In this document: piece after piece, positions 41,871-49,982 of the stretch
Layout of the letters: every line of letters starts with the position of its first letter
How positions within the stretch are numbered: the stretch's first letter is position 1
NCBI GenBank assembly: GCA_047605605.1
Contig: JASGFG010000007.1
Location: forward strand, 1-64,000
Direction: 5' to 3'
Source of the DNA: JAATGA01 sp047605605
GTDB taxonomy: Bacteria; Pseudomonadota; Alphaproteobacteria; Rhodobacterales; Rhodobacteraceae
DNA: 64,000 nucleotides
Made by a program: the position numbers and the translations under genes
The notes under the pieces: generated by a model
The model's database searches: none
What the model saw: only the letters and a program-made list of their open reading frames with translations
What the model was told of the DNA's origin: nothing

Positions 41871-42578
41871 ATGGACGCCGCGAATTACACGACGCTGACC
41901 CGCCAGTCGGGCCTGATGCGACAGATGGAGGTGATCGCCCAGAACATCGCCAATGTCTCGACCACGGGTTTCCGGCGCGAGGGGGTGATCTTCTCCGAAT
42001 ATGTCACCCGCCTTGAGGATGCGCCCTCGCTTTCCATGGCGCGGGGCAACACGCGGATGCTGGATCTCAGCCAGGCGGGCGCCACGCAGACAGGCGGCAC
42101 CTTTGATCTTGCCATCGACGGCGAAGGGTTCTTTCTGGTCGAAACGCCGCAGGGCGAAAGGCTGACGCGCGCAGGCAGTTTCACCCGCGACGCGCAGGGC
42201 GAACTGGTTACGCCCGACGGATACCGGCTGCTCGACGCGGGCGGTGCGCCCGTCTTCGTGCCGCCCGACGCACGCTCGGTGGCGGTGGCCGCCGATGGAA
42301 CGCTCTCGGCCGATGGAACGCCGCTGACCCGGATCGGTCTGTGGCAGGCGACCGATCCGCTCAGCCTGCGGCATCAGGCGGGAACGCTTTTTTCGGCAAA
42401 GGATGTCGAACCGGCCGAGGGAACGATCCGGCAGGGGTTTCTGGAAGACAGCAATGTCGATCCCCTGACCGAAATCGCCCGCATGATCGAGGTGCAGCGC
42501 GCCTACGAGATGGGGCAGGGCTTTCTCGACCGGGAAGACGAGCGCATCCGCAGCGTCGTTTCCACCCTTGGCCGATAG
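41871..42578 (+). CDS. flgF: Flagellar basal-body rod protein FlgF
   Basis: A 235-residue proximal rod protein. The N-terminal axial motif is MEVIAQNIANVSTTGFRREG; the central domain includes GGTFDLAIDGEGFFLVETPQ and RAGSFTRDAQGELVTPDGYR. The C-terminal EDSNVDPLTEIARMIEVQRAYEM is typical of the family. Its similarity to FlgG next door reflects the shared axial fold. FlgF was assigned because it is shorter and precedes the clear FlgG. Confidence 0.93.
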   Translation: MDAANYTTLTRQSGLMRQMEVIAQNIANVSTTGFRREGVIFSEYVTRLEDAPSLSMARGNTRMLDLSQAGATQTGGTFDLAIDGEGFFLVETPQGERLTRAGSFTRDAQGELVTPDGYRLLDAGGAPVFVPPDARSVAVAADGTLSADGTPLTRIGLWQATDPLSLRHQAGTLFSAKDVEPAEGTIRQGFLEDSNVDPLTEIARMIEVQRAYEMGQGFLDREDERIRSVVSTLGR

Positions 42579-42587
42579 GAGATTTCG

Positions 42588-43373
42588 ATGAAGGCCCTGC
42601 AAATCGCCGCCACCGGCATGGCCGCCCAGCAGATGCGGGTGGACGTGATTTCCAACAACATGGCGAACATGTCGACAACGGCCTATAATGCGCGCCGTGC
42701 CGATTTCGCCGATCTTCATTATCAGCAACTGGCCAGGCCCGGCACGGTTGCGGCGCAGGACGGCACCCTGTTGCCCACGGGGGTCCAGATCGGGCTGGGT
42801 GTCCGTCCCGCCTCGGTTTCGGTGGTTCTGGCGCAAGGCTCGCTGTCCCAGACCGGCGGCGATCTGGACCTGGCGATCGAGGGGCGCGGATATATCGAGG
42901 TGACATTGCCCTCGGGCGCGTCGGCCTATACCCGCGACGGCGCATTGAAGCGCAGCGCCGATGGACAGATCGTCACCGCCGACGGCTATGCGGTGCAGCC
43001 GGGCATCACCATTCCTTCGGATGCCACCAGCCTGACGATCAATGCCGATGGCGAGGTCTATGGCTATTTCGCCGACCGGACCGAACCCGAGTTGCTGGGG
43101 CAGATCACCCTTGCCAGCTTCCCCAACGAAAAGGGGCTGGAGGCGATGGGGTCCAACCTGTTCCTGGAAAGCCCGGCCTCGGGGGCGGCAACCGTCGCCA
43201 CGCCCGGCATCGACGGTCTTGGCACCTTGCGGCAGGGCTATCTCGAAGACAGCAGCGTCGATGCCGTGCGCGAGGTGACGGAGCTGATCAAGGCGCAACG
43301 TGGATACGAGCTGAACGCCAAGGTCATCACCGCCGCCGACCAGATGCTGGCCGCCACCACCGAGTTGCGCTGA
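42588..43373 (+). CDS. flgG: Flagellar distal rod protein FlgG
   Basis: A 261-residue distal rod subunit of standard length. QQMRVDVISNNMANMSTTAY, the FlgG hallmark LHYQQLARPGTV, and the C-terminal YLEDSSVDAVREVTELIKAQRGYELNAK are present, with ITAADQMLAATTELR at the end. It forms the drive shaft through the LP rings. The stop overlaps the start of flgA by one base. Confidence 0.97.
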   Translation: MKALQIAATGMAAQQMRVDVISNNMANMSTTAYNARRADFADLHYQQLARPGTVAAQDGTLLPTGVQIGLGVRPASVSVVLAQGSLSQTGGDLDLAIEGRGYIEVTLPSGASAYTRDGALKRSADGQIVTADGYAVQPGITIPSDATSLTINADGEVYGYFADRTEPELLGQITLASFPNEKGLEAMGSNLFLESPASGAATVATPGIDGLGTLRQGYLEDSSVDAVREVTELIKAQRGYELNAKVITAADQMLAATTELR

Positions 43374-43783
43374 TGTGGCGGCTGATTCTGGTCGCGATTG
43401 CGATGCCTGCGCAGGCCGACAGTCTGGTGGCGACCCGGATGATCCGCGCACAGACCGTCATATCGGCCGCTGATGTGGTTCTGGTGGCGTCCGAAATTCC
43501 CGGTGCGCTGGCCGATCCGGCGCAAGCCCTGGGGCTGGAGGCGCGGGTTGCCATATACCCGGGCCGGGCGCTGCGCGCCGAAGACCTGGGGCCGCCTGCA
43601 CAGATTGCCCGCAATCAACTGGTGACACTGATCTATCGCACCGGCCCGCTGCGCATCGCAGTCGAAGGCAGGGCACTGGCCCGCGGTGGGGCGGGCGATG
43701 CGATCCGCGTCATGAATCTCGCCTCGCGCAATACCGTGACCGGCCGGATAGAGCCGGATGGCACGGTGATCGTCGGCCCATGA
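43373..43783 (+). CDS. flgA: Flagellar P-ring assembly chaperone FlgA
   Basis: A 136-residue periplasmic protein with a short signal peptide (MWRLILVAIAMPAQA) and a SAF/FlgA C-terminal domain (ARMIRAQTVISAADVV-like, YPGRALRAEDLGPPAQIARN, ALARGGAGDAIRVMNLASRN). FlgA assists P-ring (FlgI) formation, yet flgI is not in this window. The protein is shorter than enteric FlgA (about 219 residues), lacking most of the N-terminal domain, as in other Rhodobacterales. Confidence 0.9.
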   Translation: MWRLILVAIAMPAQADSLVATRMIRAQTVISAADVVLVASEIPGALADPAQALGLEARVAIYPGRALRAEDLGPPAQIARNQLVTLIYRTGPLRIAVEGRALARGGAGDAIRVMNLASRNTVTGRIEPDGTVIVGP

Positions 43784-44523
43784 ACACAGGATATGCCATG
43801 CGCCTTTCGCCATTCGTCATGATATTTCTTGCGGCTGCCGGCTGCGGACGGCTGGCCCAGGTTGGCCGCGCCCCCGAATTCACCCCGCTGGAGGGCAGCT
43901 ATCAGCACCATGCGATGTATTCCATGCCCCTGCCTGAAGAGGCCGACCAGAACCTGCCCGCCGAGGAATCGTCGCTCTGGACTGCCGGGCGTTCCTCTCT
44001 TTTCGGCGACCGGAGGGCCGGGCATCGCGGCGACATTCTGACGGTGGTCATCGAAATCGACGACAAGGCGGAAATCTCGAATTCCACCGACCGCAGCAGG
44101 AAGGGATCGGAAAAGATGGGCGTCTCGTCCCTGTTCGGCATCCCGCAGCGGATCGACAAGCATCTGCCCGATGGCGCCAGCATGGCGGATGCGGCCAACA
44201 CCTCGTCGACCTCCAGCTATGCGGGGCAGGGGTCCGTCGAACGCAAGGAAAAGCTGACGCTGCGCGTGGCGGCGACCGTTGTCGAGGAACTGCCGAATGG
44301 CGTGCTGCGCATCGAAGGCCAGCAGGAGGTGCGGGTGAACAACGAACTGCGTGAACTGCTGGTGACGGGCTATGTCCGGCCGATCGACGTCTCGCGCCAG
44401 AACGAGATCACCTATGACAAGATTGCCGGCGCGCGCATTTCCTATGGTGGCCGGGGCCAGATCACGGATGTCCAGCAACCCCGCTATGGCCAGCAGGTCG
44501 CCGATGTCCTTTTGCCGTTCTGA
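43780..44523 (+). CDS. flgH: Flagellar L-ring protein FlgH
   Basis: A 247-residue outer-membrane lipoprotein. The lipobox AAAGC (lipidated cysteine about residue 22) follows a hydrophobic FVMIFLAAAG. Then come the FlgH blocks SSLWTAGRSSLFGDRRAGHR, GDILTVVIEIDDKAEISN, LPNGVLRIEGQQEVRVNNE and VTGYVRPIDVSRQNEITYDK. It forms the L ring around the rod. ATG 43780 overlaps the flgA stop; ATG 43798 would give a shorter signal peptide. Confidence 0.96.
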   Translation: MNTGYAMRLSPFVMIFLAAAGCGRLAQVGRAPEFTPLEGSYQHHAMYSMPLPEEADQNLPAEESSLWTAGRSSLFGDRRAGHRGDILTVVIEIDDKAEISNSTDRSRKGSEKMGVSSLFGIPQRIDKHLPDGASMADAANTSSTSSYAGQGSVERKEKLTLRVAATVVEELPNGVLRIEGQQEVRVNNELRELLVTGYVRPIDVSRQNEITYDKIAGARISYGGRGQITDVQQPRYGQQVADVLLPF

Positions 44524-44529
44524 GGCGCC

Positions 44530-45018
44530 ATGATCCGCAAACTCCTTCCCGTCGTTCTGGCACTGGCCGGTCTTGGGGCCGGCATCGGTGCGGGTCTCGT
44601 CCTGCGCCCTGCGACAGAGGCCGCCGCAAATGACGAACATTCCGCCCCCGAAGCCGAAAGTCATGACCCTGGCCCGAAAAATGCGGGCGAAGCGCCGGAA
44701 TTCGTCAAGATGAACAACCAGTTCGTGATCCCGGTCGTCGATGCGGGCCGCGTGATCTCTCTGGTCATCCTGTCGCTGAGCCTTCAGGTGCCGGCGGGGG
44801 ATGCGGACGCGGTCTACAAGCGCGAGCCGAAGCTGCGGGACGCCTTGTTGCAGGTCATGTTCGATCATGCCAATGCGGGCGGGTTTCGCGGCACCTTTAC
44901 CGAAACCGCAACGATGGATGCCTTGCGCCGCGCCCTTCTGGAGGCGGCGCAAGCGGTTCTGGGCAAGGCGGGTGTTTCGGATGTCCTGATCGTCGACATC
45001 GTCCGTCAGGACAGCTGA
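44530..45018 (+). CDS. FliL-family-like membrane-anchored protein (second FliL paralogue)
   Basis: A 162-residue protein with one N-terminal membrane anchor (LLPVVLALAGLGAGIGAGLV) and an acidic linker. Its periplasmic domain (PEFVKMNNQFVIPVVDAGRV, SLVILSLSLQVPAG, KLRDALLQVMFDHANAGGFR) resembles a FliL/stomatin-like fold. The classical FliL is encoded separately at 54045. FliL proteins ring the stator and raise its torque; a second member in the rod/ring operon could contact the stator from the L-ring side (inference). It is the last gene of the operon, converging and overlapping by 13 bp with the FliJ-like gene. Confidence 0.7.
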   Translation: MIRKLLPVVLALAGLGAGIGAGLVLRPATEAAANDEHSAPEAESHDPGPKNAGEAPEFVKMNNQFVIPVVDAGRVISLVILSLSLQVPAGDADAVYKREPKLRDALLQVMFDHANAGGFRGTFTETATMDALRRALLEAAQAVLGKAGVSDVLIVDIVRQDS

Positions 45019-45347
45019 TCGAATTTCCGTCGGATCGCCTGCAGCGCCTCGCCTCTGGCGAAGGCGGCCTGCGCCGCTTCGCGGGCGCTCAACCAGTCGG
45101 CCGTCTGACGGGCCAGCACGAGGTTGATTTCGACCCGCCGCCGGTCGGCCCACTTCTGCCAGCGCAACTCTGCCAGATGGGCGGCAACCGGCGACAGATC
45201 CGAAGCAGGCGGCTGTGCGGCCAGGTCGCGCAGCCGCGCCTCGCTTTGGGATTTGGCTTCGGCGGCCTGCCGCAGATCGGCAAGCCGCCGGTCCAGGGTG
45301 ATCCGGGCGATCTGCGACAGGCGGTTCAATTGCTGGCTGCGGTTCAT
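45006..45347 (-). CDS. Small coiled-coil protein, FliJ-like position
   Basis: A 113-residue, highly charged helical protein (LSQIARITLDRRLADLRQAA, later LAELRWQKWADRRRVEINLV) with no membrane segment. FliJ is a coiled-coil export cofactor that fits into the FliI hexamer and escorts chaperones. Size, predicted coiled coil and location at the end of the flhA-fliR-flhB transcript suggest it fills that role, but I see no sequence signature that proves it. Its start overlaps flhB by 4 bp, and its 3' end overlaps the convergent FliL-like gene by 13 bp. Confidence 0.5.
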   Translation of the reverse strand: MNRSQQLNRLSQIARITLDRRLADLRQAAEAKSQSEARLRDLAAQPPASDLSPVAAHLAELRWQKWADRRRVEINLVLARQTADWLSAREAAQAAFARGEALQAIRRKFDQLS

Positions 45348-46417
45348 GGCGCGGACTTCCTGCCGTGTTTTCGGATCTTGTCGGCAAAGCGGATCGCTGC
45401 GGCAATGGCCAGATAATGCTCGGGCCGGATCTGGCCTCCGATCTCGACAGAGGCGTGGATCGCCCTTGCGGTCGGCGGGTCGGGGTGCAGCGGAACCCCC
45501 GCCTCGGCCGCGCGCTCGCGTATGCGTGCGGCGATCTCGTCGACACCTTTCGCGACACAGACGGGCGCTGCGCGCTTGCTGCGGTCCCATTTCAGGGCCA
45601 CGGCGTAGTGGGTGGGGTTCACCACCACGACATCCGCGCCGGCAACATCGCGCAACATCCGGTTGGTCGCGATGTCGCGGGCGCGCTGCCGGCGATGCGC
45701 CCGCTGATGCGGGTCGCCCTCGCTTTCCTTCATCTCGTCGGCCAGTTCCTGCCGCGACATCCGGTTGCGCCGAAGGTATTGTTGCCGCTGCCAGAAATAG
45801 TCGAAACCGCCGAAGACGACAGCGATCGCGCAGATCAGGGCAAGGAACCCGGTCATGATCTGCGCCAGAAGGGCCGCAGACTGCCCTGGCGAAAGGGCGC
45901 TGCTGGCGACCAGGCGTGTCGCATCCCCTGCCAGGAACAGCCACAGTGCGGTCGCCACCCCCAACATTTTGGCAACGGCTTTCAAGAAGTTGACCAGCCC
46001 CTCACGTCCAAATTTCTGTCTGGCATTGGCCAGCGGCGAGACCCGGTTCCAGTCAGGGGCAAGCCGCTGAGGGGAAAAGACCACCGCACGCTGTGCCAGA
46101 ATTGCCAGGAAGGCCAAAGCCACAGGCAGCAGGAACAGCGGCAGCACTGCGGTGATGATCGGCAGGACCGATCCCGCGGGCGGACGCGGGCCATGCAGAA
46201 ACTCGGGCGCGAGGCGGTCTGCCTGCCCGACAAACATCATTCCCGTCGAGCCGATCTTCGCAACGATGCCTTCCCCCGACAGAAGGACGGCGAGCAGCAC
46301 GCCCAGCCAGCCGGCCGCGGAAATCAGTTCTGCCGAACGCGGGATGTCGCCCTTGCGCCGCGCCTCTTCGATGCGCCGTTGCGACGGATCGTGCTGCTTG
46401 TCCTCGCTGTCGCTCAT
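45344..46417 (-). CDS. flhB: Flagellar export switch protein FlhB
   Basis: A 357-residue export-gate protein. The N-terminal SEDKQHDPSQRRIEEARRKG precedes four membrane helices. The cytoplasmic domain begins at EMKESEGDPHQRAHRRQRAR and holds the autocleavage site NPTH at residues 267-270, followed by VALKWDRSKRAAPVCVAKGV. Cleavage between Asn and Pro, triggered by FliK, switches export from rod/hook to filament subunits. It overlaps both fliR and the downstream gene by 4 bp. Confidence 0.97.
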   Translation of the reverse strand: MSDSEDKQHDPSQRRIEEARRKGDIPRSAELISAAGWLGVLLAVLLSGEGIVAKIGSTGMMFVGQADRLAPEFLHGPRPPAGSVLPIITAVLPLFLLPVALAFLAILAQRAVVFSPQRLAPDWNRVSPLANARQKFGREGLVNFLKAVAKMLGVATALWLFLAGDATRLVASSALSPGQSAALLAQIMTGFLALICAIAVVFGGFDYFWQRQQYLRRNRMSRQELADEMKESEGDPHQRAHRRQRARDIATNRMLRDVAGADVVVVNPTHYAVALKWDRSKRAAPVCVAKGVDEIAARIRERAAEAGVPLHPDPPTARAIHASVEIGGQIRPEHYLAIAAAIRFADKIRKHGRKSAP

Positions 46418-47184
46418 GGCAGCGCCAGCGGAGAAGCGAGGAAGCTGTCGAGTGCCGCGCGCCAGATGGTCAGGGCGGCGGGGGCGGCAAGCACGAGCAG
46501 AACCAGTCCCCCTGCCGTCAGGGCCGGGGCGCCGATGAAAGACACCATCAACTGCGGCATCGCCCGGTTTATTGCGCCGAGCGCGAGGTTGTAGACCGTC
46601 GAGGCCAGCACGAAGGGGGCGGCCAGCGAAAATGCCAGCGCAAAACAGTGACCGGCGGCGCCCGTGCCCCAGGCCGCGGCTTCACCGGCGGCCGGCATCT
46701 GCCCCGCGGGCAACAGCTGATAGGACAGCACCAGCAGCGCAGCCACCTTGACATGCAGCCCTGCGGCCATGGCCAGCGCCAGCCCAGCAACGGTCAGCAC
46801 ATGGCCGATGGCAGGCTGCGGCTCCGCCTCCGCGCCCGCAAACAGCTGCGCAAGCGAGGTCGCCTGGGCGGCGATGGCCCCCGCCGTCTGCAAGGCCAGG
46901 ACCAGCAGCCGCAACCCGGTGCCAAGGATCAGGCCCGCTGCCACCTCGCCCGCAGCTTGCAGCACCGGATTGCCCTGCCCGAGTCCGTCGGCCACGGCCG
47001 GCAGGACGATCGCGGTAAAAGCCACCGTCGCGGCCAGCCGCACCCGCATCGGCACGACCTGTTCGCCAAAGCCCGGCAACAGTGCCATCACCGCCCCCAC
47101 GCGCAGAAAGACGAGGAAGGCAGTCCAGAGCCAGTCTTCGCCCTGACCGGAAAGTTCGGCCAGCGGGGCGAGCAGTTCCCTCAT
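46414..47184 (-). CDS. fliR: Flagellar export apparatus protein FliR
   Basis: A 256-residue membrane protein with six hydrophobic helices. FliR landmarks are LVFLRVGAVMALLPGFGEQVVP-type opening, VRLAATVAFTAIVLPAVADG and the late FVLASTVYNLALGAINRAMP followed by QLMVSFIGAPALTAGGLVLL. It builds the export gate with FliP and FliQ. It starts inside the flhA stop (4-bp overlap). Confidence 0.95.
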   Translation of the reverse strand: MRELLAPLAELSGQGEDWLWTAFLVFLRVGAVMALLPGFGEQVVPMRVRLAATVAFTAIVLPAVADGLGQGNPVLQAAGEVAAGLILGTGLRLLVLALQTAGAIAAQATSLAQLFAGAEAEPQPAIGHVLTVAGLALAMAAGLHVKVAALLVLSYQLLPAGQMPAAGEAAAWGTGAAGHCFALAFSLAAPFVLASTVYNLALGAINRAMPQLMVSFIGAPALTAGGLVLLVLAAPAALTIWRAALDSFLASPLALP

Positions 47185-49253
47185 GCCGGCACCACCCCGA
47201 GCATGGCGGGTCGGGCGTCAAGACCGATTTCCTCATAGGACAACACCGGTGCGGGCAGCCCCTTGGCCGCCAGCACCGTGCGCAGGAACCGGCGCCGCAA
47301 CGACGAGGTGACGATTGCTGCGTGATTTCCCCCCTCCGCTGCGCGGTTCAGACGCTCGGCCAGGGCGCTGGCAAGGCGGCCGAACTGTTCCGGGGGCAGG
47401 GCGACATCGCGCAGGCCGCGCTCGCCGTCGATCTGATGGCTGGCAAAGACCTTTTCCCATTCGGGCGCCAGCTGGATCAGCGGGATGGTTCCATCCTCGC
47501 GCCGCAGTTCCGCAACCAGCTGGAAGCCAAGCCTTTGCCGGACGTGTTCGCACACCGCCTCGGGCGAACCGAGGCCCCGTCCTTCGGCAATCGCCTCGAG
47601 GATCAGCGGCAGGTTGCGGATCGACACCCGCTCTTCCAGCAGCAGCCGCAGGATCGCCAGCAGCATGTCGACGGGCACCTTGTCCGGCACCAGTTCGTCC
47701 AGCAGCCGCCGGTTGGCTTCGGCCCGCGTGGAATCCGAGACATTGGTGAATTCGTCCAGCAGCCGCCTCAACCCCCGCAGCGACAAAAGCCGCGACAGGT
47801 TTTGCCGGATCACCTCCAGCAGGTGGGTCGCCAGAACCTCGGCCGGGGAGACGACGGTCAGGCCCGAAAGCGCCGCATCCTCTTGCCGGTCGACGGAAAT
47901 CCACCTTGCCGGGGCGCCATAGACCGGCTCCCGCACATCCTCGCCCGTCGGGGCCTCTACCCCTTCGGTCATGAGCGCAAGCACCCTGTCCGGCCGCAGG
48001 CGGTCGCGCACCCTCTCCACCCCCTGAAGACGGATGCGATAGCAGCCTGCGGGCAGCCCGGCCTCGTCCGTCAGCCGGATTTCCGGCAGGATGAGACCGA
48101 ATGCAGCGGCGACGTGATTGCGCATGTTGCCGATGCGGCCATCCAGACCTGTTGCCGGGTCCAGCACCATCGGCACCAGATCCGGCGCGAATTCGATATG
48201 GATCTCGTCGAAGTCCAGCACATCGCCCATGGACCGCTTGCGCGCGGGTTCGACGGCCTCGGCCTCGGCCTCGGGGAGATCTATCGCACGGCGGCGCCCA
48301 TGCCATGCCGCGCCGCCCAATACCGCGGCCCCGGCGATGAAGGGCAGAAAGGGCATTCCGGGAACCAGCGCGAAAAGCGCCATCAGCACCGCCACGGTCC
48401 CAAGCGCGGCAGGATATCGGCCAAGCTGGGCAAAGAAGGACACGTCCGCGGCACCCCCCGCCCCGCCCCGCGCCAGCAGGAGCGCGGTCGCGACCGAGAT
48501 GATCACCGCGGGAATCTGGGTGACCAGCCCGTCGCCGACGGTCAGGATGGCATAAGTTTCAAATGCCTGGCCGACGGGCATGCCGTGCAGCACGATCCCG
48601 GCGATCAGACCCACGCCGATGTTCAGCGCGGTGATCAGCAATCCCGCGACGGCATCGCCCTTGACGAACTTCGACGCCCCGTCCAGCGAGCCGAAGAAGG
48701 TGGTCTCGGCCAGTTCGCGCTCGCGACGGGCCTTTGCCTCGGCATGTCCGATCGCGCCGGCCGACATGTCGGCGTCGATGGCCATCTGCTTTCCGGGCAT
48801 TCCGTCCAGCGCGAAACGTGCGCCCACCTCGGCCATCCGGCCGGCGCCCTTGGTGATGACGACGAAGTTCACGATCAACAGCACGCAGAAGATCACAAGG
48901 CCCAGCAACAGGTTGCCGCCCATGATGAAATTCGCGAATCCTTCGATCACATGGCCCGCCGCGTCCGTGCCGGTGTGGCCCTGGCCAATGATCAGCTTGG
49001 TCGATGATACGTTCAGCGACAGCCGCAGCATCAGCGAGGTCAGAAGGATTGTCGGAAAGGCCGAGAAGTCCAGCGGCCGTTCGATGAACAACGTGACCGT
49101 CAGCATCAGGATGGCCAGCGCGAAGGAAAGCGCCAGCCCCAGGTCCAGCATCCAGGCAGGGACCGGCAGCACCATCATCACGATCACGGCCATCAAGGCC
49201 AGGGCGAGAAGGATGGTCGGCTGAAAGATCTGGCGCGGCGAAAGTGTCATCAT
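47181..49253 (-). CDS. flhA: Flagellar export apparatus protein FlhA
   Basis: A 690-residue protein of normal length. Eight hydrophobic helices in the first 310 residues surround the FHIPEP signature region: NFVVITKGAGRMAEVGARFA, LDGMPGKQMAIDADMSAGAI, then EAKARRERELAETTFFGSLD and GASKFVKGDAVAGLLI. The C-terminal cytoplasmic domain receives chaperone-substrate complexes and includes LATHLLEVIRQNLSRLLSLR and LPLILEAIAEGRGLGSPEAV. The start ATG 49253 forms an ATGA overlap with the transglycosylase stop; ATG 49250 directly follows. Confidence 0.97.
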   Translation of the reverse strand: MMTLSPRQIFQPTILLALALMAVIVMMVLPVPAWMLDLGLALSFALAILMLTVTLFIERPLDFSAFPTILLTSLMLRLSLNVSSTKLIIGQGHTGTDAAGHVIEGFANFIMGGNLLLGLVIFCVLLIVNFVVITKGAGRMAEVGARFALDGMPGKQMAIDADMSAGAIGHAEAKARRERELAETTFFGSLDGASKFVKGDAVAGLLITALNIGVGLIAGIVLHGMPVGQAFETYAILTVGDGLVTQIPAVIISVATALLLARGGAGGAADVSFFAQLGRYPAALGTVAVLMALFALVPGMPFLPFIAGAAVLGGAAWHGRRRAIDLPEAEAEAVEPARKRSMGDVLDFDEIHIEFAPDLVPMVLDPATGLDGRIGNMRNHVAAAFGLILPEIRLTDEAGLPAGCYRIRLQGVERVRDRLRPDRVLALMTEGVEAPTGEDVREPVYGAPARWISVDRQEDAALSGLTVVSPAEVLATHLLEVIRQNLSRLLSLRGLRRLLDEFTNVSDSTRAEANRRLLDELVPDKVPVDMLLAILRLLLEERVSIRNLPLILEAIAEGRGLGSPEAVCEHVRQRLGFQLVAELRREDGTIPLIQLAPEWEKVFASHQIDGERGLRDVALPPEQFGRLASALAERLNRAAEGGNHAAIVTSSLRRRFLRTVLAAKGLPAPVLSYEEIGLDARPAMLGVVPA

Positions 49254-49933
49254 TCGCCTCCGATCAGACGGTTGCGCGCGGCCAAGACCGGCACCAGCGA
49301 GCCGTTTGCCGCGCCGCTCCCGCGGGTGAGCAGGGGATAGAGGTTGGGCCGGACCATCGGTGCCAAGGGACCGGGAAGGAAGGCCGGGGCAGGATCTTGC
49401 GGCGATTTCAATGTGGCGGCGACCTTGCGGACATAATCCGTGCCCTTTTCGGCGTCGCGCGAATGGTAGGCGGCGGCGGCCTGCGTCCAGCTTCCGGTTT
49501 CGGCGTGAAGGGCGGACAGGAACCCGGCAGCCTCGCTCGCATTGCGTTCTGGATCGAACATATCCTCCAGCGAGGTGAAGCGATTTCCGTGCCAGCGCAG
49601 GTTCATCTGAAAGCAGCCGATGTCGAAAGAGATGCGCCCGGCGGCGATTTCCGTCTCGGCAAAGGCGACCGCCTCCTGCAGATTGGCGAACCACAGGCCC
49701 TTTCCGCCGCTGTTCACGGTCCAGGGCCAGGGCGCGGCCGGGGCGCCGCGGCCTGTTTCGACGCGCGTGATCGCGCGCAGCAGGTCCAGCGGGACATCGC
49801 TGGCGCGTGCCGCCCGCTGCGCCGCCGCATCGCAGGCCAGGGCGGGATCGGCCGTCATCGCAACCGCAGCCCGGCCGAAGCAGACCGCAAGGACAATCAG
49901 GGCGGGAAAGACGAGGTTCAGCAAGGCGTTCAC
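49250..49933 (-). CDS. Flagellar-cluster lytic transglycosylase (SltF-like)
   Basis: A 227-residue exported enzyme. A hydrophobic N-terminus (LLNLVFPALIVLAVCFGRAAVA) acts as signal or anchor. The SLT domain has the catalytic glutamate E59 in LLRAITRVETGRG, then SFDIGCFQMNLRWHGNRFTS and WTQAAAAYHSRDAEKGTDYV. It cuts peptidoglycan so the rod can cross. In Rhodobacter a separate SltF supplies this activity because FlgJ lacks its muramidase half, and the FlgJ-like gene at 34998 is likewise truncated. GTG 49933 is the assumed start; a TTG ten codons upstream is possible. The stop overlaps flhA. Confidence 0.87.
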   Translation of the reverse strand: MNALLNLVFPALIVLAVCFGRAAVAMTADPALACDAAAQRAARASDVPLDLLRAITRVETGRGAPAAPWPWTVNSGGKGLWFANLQEAVAFAETEIAAGRISFDIGCFQMNLRWHGNRFTSLEDMFDPERNASEAAGFLSALHAETGSWTQAAAAYHSRDAEKGTDYVRKVAATLKSPQDPAPAFLPGPLAPMVRPNLYPLLTRGSGAANGSLVPVLAARNRLIGGE

Positions 49934-49982
49934 CGGAAAGACGCATTCTGCGTCAAGGCCCAAGGTTAGGGATCAATCCTTG

